NCBI GenBank assembly: GCA_945877525.1
Contig: CAMDVP010000068.1
Span: 1 to 12,420 of the forward strand
Origin: an uncultured Clostridia bacterium
GTDB taxonomy: Bacteria; Bacillota; Clostridia; Christensenellales; Aristaeellaceae
Reading direction: 5' to 3'
Length of the DNA: 12,420 bases
Positions 1-5,317 of the stretch are shown piece after piece (within the stretch, counting starts at the first letter, position 1; each line of letters begins with the position of its first letter). Under the pieces are notes generated by a model that was given only the letters and a program-made list of their open reading frames with translations, did not search any database and was not told the origin of the DNA. Position numbers and translations under genes: made by a program.

Positions 1-27
1 CAGCAGGAAAGCGAGCTGACCAGATGA
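1..27 (+). CDS. C-terminal tail of an upstream gene (partial)
   Basis: Frame 1 reads eight codons ending QQESELTR and a TGA at 25-27. The stop overlaps the ATG at 24 in an ATGA arrangement, the usual mark of translational coupling. Small HTH regulators like the one at 192-404 are often preceded by a DUF2975 membrane protein, and those proteins tend to end in an acidic ...ELT-like tail. This fragment would fit, but eight residues cannot establish it. A tail ending at the TGA 17-19 in frame 2 is the alternative. Confidence 0.3.
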   Translation, partial: QQESELTR

Positions 28-167
28 TACGCCGCCTTCGCGCCCTGGCGGTGGCGGCGGGGTTTCTGCTGCTGCTGGCCACGCTCTTTGAGGGGCTGAA
101 GCTGCTGCTGTATCTGGTGTTCTGGCGATGCTTTCTGGATGCATATGTAGCCATCCAAACCTGGTAA
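24..167 (+). CDS. Small single-pass membrane protein, 47 aa (putative)
   Basis: This 47-codon ORF begins MIRRLRAL and then has one long hydrophobic stretch (about residues 7-36, leucine-rich, interrupted by a Glu-Gly and a Lys), ending in VAIQTW. A basic N-terminus before a hydrophobic segment suggests a small inner-membrane protein with its N-terminus in the cytoplasm. The start overlaps the preceding stop (ATGA), and the stop lies 24 bases before the regulator at 192, so it fits between two operon genes. There is no strong ribosome binding site: the purine-rich AGGAAA at 6-11 lies 12 bases upstream. I do not recognise a family. It could be a real small protein or merely the spacer between two coupled genes. 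Confidence 0.4.
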   Translation: MIRRLRALAVAAGFLLLLATLFEGLKLLLYLVFWRCFLDAYVAIQTW

Positions 168-191
168 ACGCGCTGAAACGGGGGAATATCC

Positions 192-404
192 ATGATCCGA
201 ATCGACCTGGACGTGATGCTGGCCCGCCGCAAGATGAGCCTGACCGAGCTTTCCCAGCGGGTGGGCATCACCATGGCCAACCTGTCCATTCTCAAAACCG
301 GCAAGGCACGGGCCATCCGCTTTGCCACCCTGGACGCCATCTGCCATGCGTTGGATTGCCAGCCGGGGGACATCCTGGTATATGAAAAGGGTGAGGAACC
401 GTGA
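192..404 (+). CDS. Small Cro/CI-type HTH regulator (YozG/HTH_26-like), 70 aa
   Basis: This is a compact DNA-binding protein consisting almost only of an XRE-type helix-turn-helix. Residues about 17-38 (LTELSQRVGITMANLSILK) form the turn and recognition helix, followed by the family-typical TLDAICHALDCQPGDIL segment at about 47-62. Its 70-residue length matches stand-alone YozG-like regulators, which in Bacillota usually sit beside a DUF2975 membrane protein. A GGGGA ribosome binding site at 181-185 precedes the ATG. The TGA stop overlaps the GTG start of the next gene (GTGA), so the two are translationally coupled and the regulator probably controls its own operon. The family assignment is from recognition of the sequence pattern; the targets are unknown. 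Confidence 0.85.
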   Translation: MIRIDLDVMLARRKMSLTELSQRVGITMANLSILKTGKARAIRFATLDAICHALDCQPGDILVYEKGEEP

Positions 405-898
405 AAATCCTGCGTGCCTTGGATCTGATGCTGCTGGGCGGAGTACTGGCGCTGGCGTTAATCATCGTCAGCGGTATCCATGACGAGCGCGACGCGCCGT
501 ACCGTCCTGCCCGGGCCGCGCTGAAGGACGTCGGGCTTAGCGGGATTGTGTCAGAGGCGCCCCGGGCCATGACGCTGGATACCCACGGCGGCTTTCATGG
601 GGACGGCTGCTGCCTGACGGTTTTTACGGTGGATTCCAGCGACCGTGAAGCCCTGTGGCAGGCGCTGTCGGCTCTGCCTGGCTGGCATGTGGAGGCGGTG
701 AACCCTGACGATTATGCCGCGTTTCCGCTGTGCTCCTGCCAGACGCTGGTTTATCCCGCCCCGGATACGGTGTTTGACGCCTGGTATCTCCGTGATGACA
801 ACGAAGGCAGGGAATGGGCGGACTATGCCCTCAACCTGTCCCGCGCATGGTATGACCGGGAGACGGGCATGTTCTTTTTCTACCGCATGGATACCTGA
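401..898 (+). CDS. Membrane-anchored protein of unknown function, 165 aa
   Basis: The start is GTG, inside the overlapping stop of the regulator gene, with a purine-rich ribosome binding site AAAGGGTGAGG at 386-396. Residues about 6-25 (ALDLMLLGGVLALALIIVSG) form one transmembrane helix or uncleaved signal anchor, so the remaining 140 residues should lie outside the membrane. That domain has two cysteine pairs, a GDGCC near residue 68 and an LCSC near residue 109, which could form disulfides or bind metal. It also has several aromatic-acidic stretches near the C-terminus (DAWYLRDDNEGREW, YDRETGMFFFYR). I do not recognise a family. Its coupling to the HTH gene and to the next exported protein suggests one functional unit, possibly an envelope function under the regulator's control. 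Confidence 0.7.
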   Translation: MKILRALDLMLLGGVLALALIIVSGIHDERDAPYRPARAALKDVGLSGIVSEAPRAMTLDTHGGFHGDGCCLTVFTVDSSDREALWQALSALPGWHVEAVNPDDYAAFPLCSCQTLVYPAPDTVFDAWYLRDDNEGREWADYALNLSRAWYDRETGMFFFYRMDT

Positions 899-912
899 AG
901 GAGGGATGAAGA

Positions 913-1356
913 ATGACGCTGCTTCGATGGTTGACGGCGCTGCTTGCATGCTTTCCGTTCTTCTGCTGCCCCGCGCCGGAGATAGGAGAGGATGAATTCT
1001 GCCTGCAGGTGACCATTGCCGCACCACAGGTCTATGGGCTGTACACGGAATACAGCCTGCAGGGCGAGCGCAGGGGCGACATGGGCGTCCGCAACGCAGA
1101 TGGCTCCGCCTTCAGGCAAAACGAGGTGATCTCCCTGACCTTTGACCAGGAGCTGATCCCCGCGGACAGCAACCTGTCCGATTTCTGCCTGCATCTTTAC
1201 TGGATTGACCGGGAGGGTATGACCAGACCGGCCTCCGGCGTGCTGACCTGGCCCACCGCCTGGGGAGAGGCCTATACCGCCACGCTGCGCCCCGACGCGG
1301 AGGGAGGCTGCTTTCTGGAGACGGATTTTCCCCGCGCCCTGCCATCCGCCTCTTGA
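913..1356 (+). CDS. Putative exported protein or lipoprotein of unknown function, 147 aa
   Basis: The ATG follows an excellent ribosome binding site, AAGGAGGG at 898-905, which overlaps the stop of the preceding gene. The N-terminus MTLLRWLTALLAC resembles a short signal peptide with a possible lipobox LLAC ending at Cys13; the leader is short for a lipoprotein, so ordinary cleavage or anchoring is possible. The mature part is mainly beta-prone, with the segment VYGLYTEYSLQGERRG at about residues 40-55 and no obvious catalytic motif. I do not recognise a family. It is the last gene of the left operon: its stop codon forms part of the -35 box of the nagB promoter, and no terminator separates the two. 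Confidence 0.65.
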   Translation: MTLLRWLTALLACFPFFCCPAPEIGEDEFCLQVTIAAPQVYGLYTEYSLQGERRGDMGVRNADGSAFRQNEVISLTFDQELIPADSNLSDFCLHLYWIDREGMTRPASGVLTWPTAWGEAYTATLRPDAEGGCFLETDFPRALPSAS

Positions 1357-1381
1357 CACAAGGCGCCTCCGGGCGTATAAT
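1353..1381 (+). promoter_or_regulatory. Consensus sigma-A promoter of nagB
   Basis: TTGACA at 1353-1358 is followed by exactly 17 bases and TATAAT at 1376-1381, both perfect hexamers. Transcription should start near 1388, giving a leader of about 90 bases. The stop codon TGA (1354-1356) of the preceding gene lies inside the -35 hexamer. Confidence 0.92.
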
Positions 1382-1476
1382 GTCTGCAATACAATAAACG
1401 GATTTTCCTTTGTTATTAAGGATTCAAGGATAATACGTTTTAAATTGTAGCAATACGTTTTGCACCGGAGGCGCTT
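1361..1476 (+). promoter_or_regulatory. Inverted repeat pairing promoter spacer with the nagB ribosome binding site
   Basis: AGGCGCCTCCGG (1361-1372) can pair with CCGGAGGCGCTT (1465-1476): 12 base pairs, one of them G-U, with 10 perfect in a row. The right arm contains the GGAGG ribosome binding site of nagB. The left arm lies between the -35 and -10 boxes, so only RNA reading through from the upstream operon would carry both arms. A role in blocking translation of read-through mRNA is inferred. Confidence 0.55.
1432..1461 (+). promoter_or_regulatory. Two direct repeats in the nagB leader, possible operator
   Basis: AATACGTTTT occurs at 1432-1441 and again at 1452-1461, exactly 20 bases apart (about two helical turns). 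The related GCAATAC occurs at 1386-1392, near the start of transcription, and at 1450-1456. The repeats lie downstream of the -10 box, where a repressor could block transcription. They do not match a GntR/NagR-type site that I know. Confidence 0.3.
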
Positions 1477-1479
1477 CTG

Positions 1480-2205
1480 ATGGAGATTCGTGTTTTCGAT
1501 ACCGCAGAGCAGGTGGGCCAGGCCGCGGCGGTGCTGCTGGCCGCGCAGCTGCTGCGCAAGCCTGACAGCGTGCTTGGCCTGGCCACGGGCTCCTCGCCCA
1601 TCCCCACCTATACCTGCCTGATCGACCTGAACCGCAGGGGCGTGGTGGATTTCTCTCAGGTCACTACCTTCAACCTGGACGAATATGTGGGCATCCCCGA
1701 AAGCCACGAGTGCAGCTATCACCGCTTCATGAACGAACAGCTGTTCAGCCATGTGAACATCCGCCGCGAGGCCATCCATGTCCCCGACGGCAACGCCCCC
1801 AACCTGGAAGAAAGCGCCGCCGCCTATGACGAGGCCATCCGCAAGGCCGGCGGCATCGATGTGCAGCTGCTGGGCATTGGACGCAACGGACATATCGGCT
1901 TCAACGAGCCCAGCACCCAGTTTATCTATGGCTGTCATGTGGTCAGCCTGAGCGACAGCACCATCGATGCCAACAAGCGCTTCTTCGCCTCCGAGGCTGA
2001 TGTGCCCCGTCAGGCAGTGAGCCTGGGCATCGGCAGCATCATGAATGCCCGCCAGGTGCTGCTCATCGCCACCGGCTCGGACAAGGCCGATGCCGTGCGC
2101 CGCGCCATCCGCGAGGATGTGAACCCGCAGATTCAGGCCTCCATCCTGCGCACCCACCCCGACGCGGTGTTCCTGCTGGACAGGGCAGCGGCGGCACAGC
2201 TGTAA
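1480..2205 (+). CDS. nagB: Glucosamine-6-phosphate deaminase NagB, 241 aa
   Basis: NagB converts glucosamine-6-phosphate to fructose-6-phosphate and ammonia, feeding amino sugars into glycolysis in the cytosol. The protein shows the family landmarks in order: the phosphate-binding loop GLATGSSPIPTY (residues 33-44), the FNLDEYVG motif with catalytic Asp67, and IGRNGHIGFNEP (133-144) with His138 and Glu143 of the catalytic relay. The position of E. coli Asp141 is Asn136, a substitution common in Bacillota NagB. Length is normal and slightly short at the C-terminus, so the E. coli-type allosteric tail is probably absent. GGAGG at 1467-1471 sets the start. There is no nagA or transporter beside it, so the gene stands alone under its own strong promoter. 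Confidence 0.96.
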   Translation: MEIRVFDTAEQVGQAAAVLLAAQLLRKPDSVLGLATGSSPIPTYTCLIDLNRRGVVDFSQVTTFNLDEYVGIPESHECSYHRFMNEQLFSHVNIRREAIHVPDGNAPNLEESAAAYDEAIRKAGGIDVQLLGIGRNGHIGFNEPSTQFIYGCHVVSLSDSTIDANKRFFASEADVPRQAVSLGIGSIMNARQVLLIATGSDKADAVRRAIREDVNPQIQASILRTHPDAVFLLDRAAAAQL

Positions 2206-2229
2206 TACTGTTCTCGTTTTCACGATTGC

Positions 2230-2343
2230 TTTCCAAAGGCAGAGGTTTCACGCCTGCGGGCGCGTCCGCAGCCTCAATTGTCGCGGCCAAAGGCCGTTCG
2301 TTGCGGCTGATTCATTCGTTTTCTGTTTGCCTCCCTTTGGAAA
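2230..2343. repeat. Palindrome cluster after nagB
   Basis: TTTCCAAAGG (2230-2239) and CCTTTGGAAA (2334-2343) are a perfect 10-bp inverted repeat enclosing two further perfect hairpins: CTGCGG/CCGCAG (2254-2271) and CGGCC-AAA-GGCCG (2284-2296). The branched layout resembles a repetitive extragenic palindrome and is similar in plan to the one at 6618-6732. No gene is seen between 2206 and 2577; the rest of this gap holds a hairpin, a terminator and a promoter, listed separately. Confidence 0.5.
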
Positions 2344-2379
2344 CCTTCGGGGCCGTCCTCTTGATGCAATCCTTCTGCT

Positions 2380-2407
2380 GCTGAACAGTATAATGCTTCG
2401 GTTCAGC
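2380..2407. other. 7-bp hairpin upstream of the nagB terminator
   Basis: GCTGAAC (2380-2386) and GTTCAGC (2401-2407) are perfectly complementary around a 14-base loop. The right arm overlaps the first bases of the terminator stem at 2405, so the two hairpins are mutually exclusive at their edges. No function is assigned. Confidence 0.3.
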
Positions 2408-2446
2408 CTGCGGCAGATCAGCCTGCCGTGGGCTTTGTTTTATTTG
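2405..2446 (+). terminator. Intrinsic terminator of the nagB transcript
   Basis: Bases 2405-2416 pair with 2423-2434 to form a 12-bp stem (two G-U pairs) around the loop ATCAGC. The stem is followed directly by the T-rich run TTGTTTTATTT from 2435. It lies 200 bases past the nagB stop and 27 bases before the next promoter, so it closes the nagB unit. Confidence 0.7.
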
Positions 2447-2472
2447 GGAAATGATTATTCCATATCTATCCA

Positions 2473-2501
2473 TTCACAAGTGTGCCGCAGTTTGATATAA
2501 T
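2473..2501 (+). promoter_or_regulatory. Promoter of the flavoprotein reductase gene
   Basis: TTCACA (2473-2478), 17 bases, then a perfect TATAAT (2496-2501) preceded by TGA, giving an extended TGn -10 box. Transcription should start near 2508, leaving a GC-rich leader of about 70 bases with short hairpins (for example GCGGC/GCCGC near 2511-2527) before the ribosome binding site. Confidence 0.85.
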
Positions 2502-2577
2502 CATCACAAGCGGCGGCGCATGCCGCAGCCTGCGAGACGGCATTTCGTCCGCGATTTACAAAAGGAGGGTTTATTGC

Positions 2578-4494
2578 ATGAAACGTTTTCTGGCAACTGT
2601 GCTGGCCCTGATGCTGGCACTTGGCTGCATGGCTGTTCCCGCCATGGCTGAGGAAGCCGACGCCGACGTCATCATCATCGGCGCGGGCGGCGGCGGCCTG
2701 TCCGCGGCCCTGGAGGCTGCGCAGAGCGGCGCCAGGAAGGTCATTGTGCTGGAAATGACTGCCAAAACCGGCGGCGCGCTGAACTTCACCAGCGGCTCCA
2801 TGTCCGCTGCGGGCACCATCATCCAGAAGGAGGACGGCATTGAGGACTCCGTGGAGTCCTATGTGGCCGACATCCTCAAGAACGGCAGCGACTTCGGCGG
2901 ACAGCCCAATGAGGAGCTGGTGACCATCTACGCCGAGAACGCCGCCGTGGTGTTCGACTGGCTGTACGAGAACGGTCTGAAGGACTGCACCTTCTCCACC
3001 GACCGCGCCACCGGCAGCCGCGCCGTGTTCGCCCCTGAGCACGCGCTGTACAGCATCAAGCGCACCTACAAGGCCACGCCTCAGGACCGCACCCAGTACA
3101 AGTCCGCCGCCCATGAGGTGCTGGACAAGCTGGTGGCTGCCCAGGACGCCATCGAAATTATCTACAACACCAAGGCCACCGAGCTGCTCGCCAATGACAA
3201 GGGCCAAATTACCACGGTTGTGGCCGAGGGCCCTGAGGGCACAGTGACCTACACCTCCAGCCGCGGCGTGATCGTGTGTACCGGCGGCTATTCCTCCAAC
3301 AGCAAGCTCATGGGCCAGTACACCGAATACGGCGAGTACTACCTGGCGGGCGGCGCTCCCGGCGCTGACGGCAACGGCCTTCTGATGATGCAGAAGGTTG
3401 GTGCCGGCCTGACTGCCATGAACGCTATCCCCACCTTCCCCATGGGTCTGGTCAGCAAGGACGACCCCACCCGCGGACAGATTGCCTCCACCTACACCTG
3501 GAAGACCGGCGGCATCGTGGTCAACCAGAACGGCGAGCGCTTCTGCAACGAAACCGAGTCCAACCCCGCCATCCGCGAGGTGGCCCTGGAGGAGCAGCCC
3601 AACGCCGTGCAGTATGACATCTACACCGACAAGATCCTGGAGGATCTGGCAGCGGCCGGCGGCGATATCTTCATGAAGTACTACTTCTCCGGTCCCGAAG
3701 GCGCGGGCGGCCATGTGATGTACTCCGGCGATACCATCGAGGAGCTGGCCGAAGCCATCGGCGTGCCTGCCGAGAACCTGAAGGCCACCATCGAGGAATA
3801 CAACGCCGCGGTGGAAAAGGGCGAGCCCGACCAGTTCGGCCGTGAGTTCAACGTGTCCAACACCTACAACGTGGCCACCAACAAGGTGGAGGGCAACAAG
3901 TATTATGCCATCCGCCTGCACGCCCTGTGCGTGATGACCTTGGGCGGCGTGACCGTGAACAACAACCTGCAGGTGCTGGACGAAAGCGGCAACGTGATCC
4001 CCGGCCTGTATGCCGCGGGCGAGGTTGTGGGCGGCATCTGGGGCAAGTTTGTGTCCGGCGGCACCGGCGTGATGGGCCCCATCGTGTTCGGCAAGCTGGC
4101 CGCGCACCACCTGATGACCAACGACATGGCCGAAGGCTATGAGGTGAAGCCCGCCGCGAACCTGCTCGACGAAAGCCTGTTTGTGAAGGAAACCAGCAGC
4201 GGGGAGCTGTTTGACATGACCCGCGCCCTGAACGACGGCGAATACACCGCTACGGTGGACGGCCAGGATGGCCCCATGACCGTGAAGGTGACCATCGCCG
4301 AGGGCCGCATTGCCGCGGTGAAAATCGTGGAAAACCATGAGACGCAGACCATCGCCGGCGCGGCGCTGGAGAGCGTTCCGGACGCGATTATGGCGGAAAA
4401 CAACGCCACCGTGGCGGTTGTGTCCGGCGCAACCATGACCTCCCACCGCATCATGAACGCCGTGGCCCAGTGCCTGGAGCAGGCAGCGAAGTAA
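2578..4494 (+). CDS. Secreted FAD/FMN flavoprotein reductase (fumarate-reductase-like fold), 638 aa
   Basis: The family transfers electrons from a covalently bound FMN to FAD and on to a small organic acceptor outside the cell. Residues 1-24 form a Sec signal peptide (MKRF, hydrophobic core, AMA before EE). Residues about 30-515 are an FAD_binding_2 domain, with VIIIGAGGGG at 31-40, Glu59 for the ribose, RFCNE, LGGV at 455-458 and the FAD-binding GLYAAGEVVGGIWG. Residues about 545-638 are an FMN-binding domain ending in VSGATMTS, where Thr619 is the expected flavin attachment site. By motif alignment, the FccA catalytic residues Arg402, His504 and Arg544 correspond to Leu354, Met453 and Val492, so fumarate is an unlikely substrate. 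The start is set by AAAGGAGG at 2561-2568. An upstream in-frame GTG at 2482 lies inside the promoter and is rejected. No apbE or electron-donor gene is nearby. Confidence 0.88.
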   Translation: MKRFLATVLALMLALGCMAVPAMAEEADADVIIIGAGGGGLSAALEAAQSGARKVIVLEMTAKTGGALNFTSGSMSAAGTIIQKEDGIEDSVESYVADILKNGSDFGGQPNEELVTIYAENAAVVFDWLYENGLKDCTFSTDRATGSRAVFAPEHALYSIKRTYKATPQDRTQYKSAAHEVLDKLVAAQDAIEIIYNTKATELLANDKGQITTVVAEGPEGTVTYTSSRGVIVCTGGYSSNSKLMGQYTEYGEYYLAGGAPGADGNGLLMMQKVGAGLTAMNAIPTFPMGLVSKDDPTRGQIASTYTWKTGGIVVNQNGERFCNETESNPAIREVALEEQPNAVQYDIYTDKILEDLAAAGGDIFMKYYFSGPEGAGGHVMYSGDTIEELAEAIGVPAENLKATIEEYNAAVEKGEPDQFGREFNVSNTYNVATNKVEGNKYYAIRLHALCVMTLGGVTVNNNLQVLDESGNVIPGLYAAGEVVGGIWGKFVSGGTGVMGPIVFGKLAAHHLMTNDMAEGYEVKPAANLLDESLFVKETSSGELFDMTRALNDGEYTATVDGQDGPMTVKVTIAEGRIAAVKIVENHETQTIAGAALESVPDAIMAENNATVAVVSGATMTSHRIMNAVAQCLEQAAK

Positions 4495-4518
4495 GCGTTC
4501 CCTTCCCACAGCAAAATG

Positions 4519-4547
4519 GCCCTGTCCCCTATCTTGCGGGGCAGGGC
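4519..4547. terminator. Convergent terminator hairpin between the reductase and yitT-family genes
   Basis: GCCCTG-T-CCCC (4519-4529) pairs with GGGGCAGGGC (4538-4547): ten pairs with one bulged T and an 8-base loop. On the minus strand it is followed by CATTTTGC, a short T run; on the plus strand only by TGTTTGCG. It therefore probably ends the minus-strand gene best and the plus-strand gene weakly. Confidence 0.65.
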
Positions 4548-4572
4548 TGTTTGCGTACCATGAGCGTCCTTG

Positions 4573-5175
4573 TCAGGGAGCCTTTCTGCCGATTTTCTGC
4601 ACCCAGCCGATGATCTGCCCGGAGAGCAGCACCGTCAGCAGGGAATAGCCCAGCTTTTGCCAGGGAATATAGGTAGCCGACAGCGCCAGCACCACCAGGT
4701 CGGAGAAGAGATACACCCACTGGATATCCCATTTCAAAATGCGGGAAAGGCTCATGGCCAGGGCGTCGTCCCCGCCAGGTGCGCCGCCCCCACGGACGCT
4801 CAGCCCCGCGCCGACGCCAACAAACACCGCGCCGATCACCGCGCAGGCCAGGGGCGAGGCGACCAACGCCGGCCACAGGGGCGCGAAGGGCTCACACAGG
4901 GCATAGAACAGCGAAAATCCGCCTCCCGCCAGGATGGAATACCAGATGAACTCTCTTCCCAGGGTGCGCCAGCCCAGCAGGTAACAGGCTGTGTTCAGCA
5001 CCAGGCTGCTCACGGCAGGGGAAATATGCAGCCAGTGCTGAATCAGAAGCGTAGCCCCCAGCACGCCCCCCTCGGTTACGCCGGAATAGGCGTGGATGTT
5101 GCATACGCCCACCGCCTGGATGGCCGCGCCAAGAAGCGCAAGAAAGCAGTTTTTCGCGGAAAGACGGGAAAACAA
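4573..5175 (-). CDS. YitT-family (DUF161) integral membrane protein, 200 aa
   Basis: This is a polytopic membrane protein with the hallmarks of the YitT/DUF161 family: an early helix (LALLGAAIQAVGVCNIH), the SGVTEGGVLGATLLIQHW loop, LGWRTLGREFIWYSI, and GLSVRGGGAPGGDDALA before the last helix. About five membrane helices are visible. The C-terminal DUF2179 domain found in longer members is absent. The function of the family is not established. The frame is open to a TTG at 5238, but that TTG is the first half of a TTGACA promoter box, and the ATG at 5211 overlaps the -10. The likely start is therefore TTG at 5175, nine bases after AAAGGA (5190-5185 on the minus strand). It is divergent from mntR. 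Confidence 0.8.
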   Translation of the reverse strand: MFSRLSAKNCFLALLGAAIQAVGVCNIHAYSGVTEGGVLGATLLIQHWLHISPAVSSLVLNTACYLLGWRTLGREFIWYSILAGGGFSLFYALCEPFAPLWPALVASPLACAVIGAVFVGVGAGLSVRGGGAPGGDDALAMSLSRILKWDIQWVYLFSDLVVLALSATYIPWQKLGYSLLTVLLSGQIIGWVQKIGRKAP

Positions 5176-5209
5176 GCTAACAAATCCTTTCTGATGATTG
5201 ATACCACCC

Positions 5210-5238
5210 ATCCTACCCGATACACGCCGTTTTGTCAA
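5210..5238 (-). promoter_or_regulatory. Promoter of the yitT-family gene
   Basis: Read on the minus strand: TTGACA (5238-5233), 17 bases, then TAGGAT (5215-5210). The -35 is perfect and the -10 matches four of six. Transcription would start near 5203, leaving a leader of about 28 bases before the TTG start at 5175. Confidence 0.7.
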
Positions 5239-5249
5239 GCCGGGAGGAT

Positions 5250-5278
5250 TTGCATTATTCCGCCAAACGTGGTACTAT
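5250..5278 (+). promoter_or_regulatory. Promoter of mntR
   Basis: TTGCAT (5250-5255), 17 bases, then TACTAT (5273-5278). Its -35 box is only 11 bases from the -35 box of the divergent yitT-family promoter, so one bound regulator could affect both. The start of transcription is expected near 5285, which excludes earlier start codons for mntR. Confidence 0.65.
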
Positions 5279-5317
5279 ATTTGTTACATGAATCAGGCAA
5301 AGGAAGGGAGCGGGCGC

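Noticed and set aside
880..2223. A 447-codon minus-strand frame across nagB and its promoter
   Set aside because: It runs antisense to nagB, a perfect promoter and the upstream gene; there is no recognisable domain and composition is typical of an antisense shadow.
2482..2577. N-terminal extension of the reductase from GTG 2482
   Set aside because: The extension lies in the promoter and leader and would bury the signal peptide; the ATG at 2578 has AAAGGAGG and starts a typical signal sequence.
2455..4509. A 684-codon open frame on the minus strand covering the whole reductase gene
   Set aside because: It is a shadow of GC-biased codons in the real plus-strand gene. Its translation is a low-complexity run of His, Gly, Ala, Val and Leu with no family resemblance, and it overlaps a convincing gene with a signal peptide, FAD and FMN motifs.
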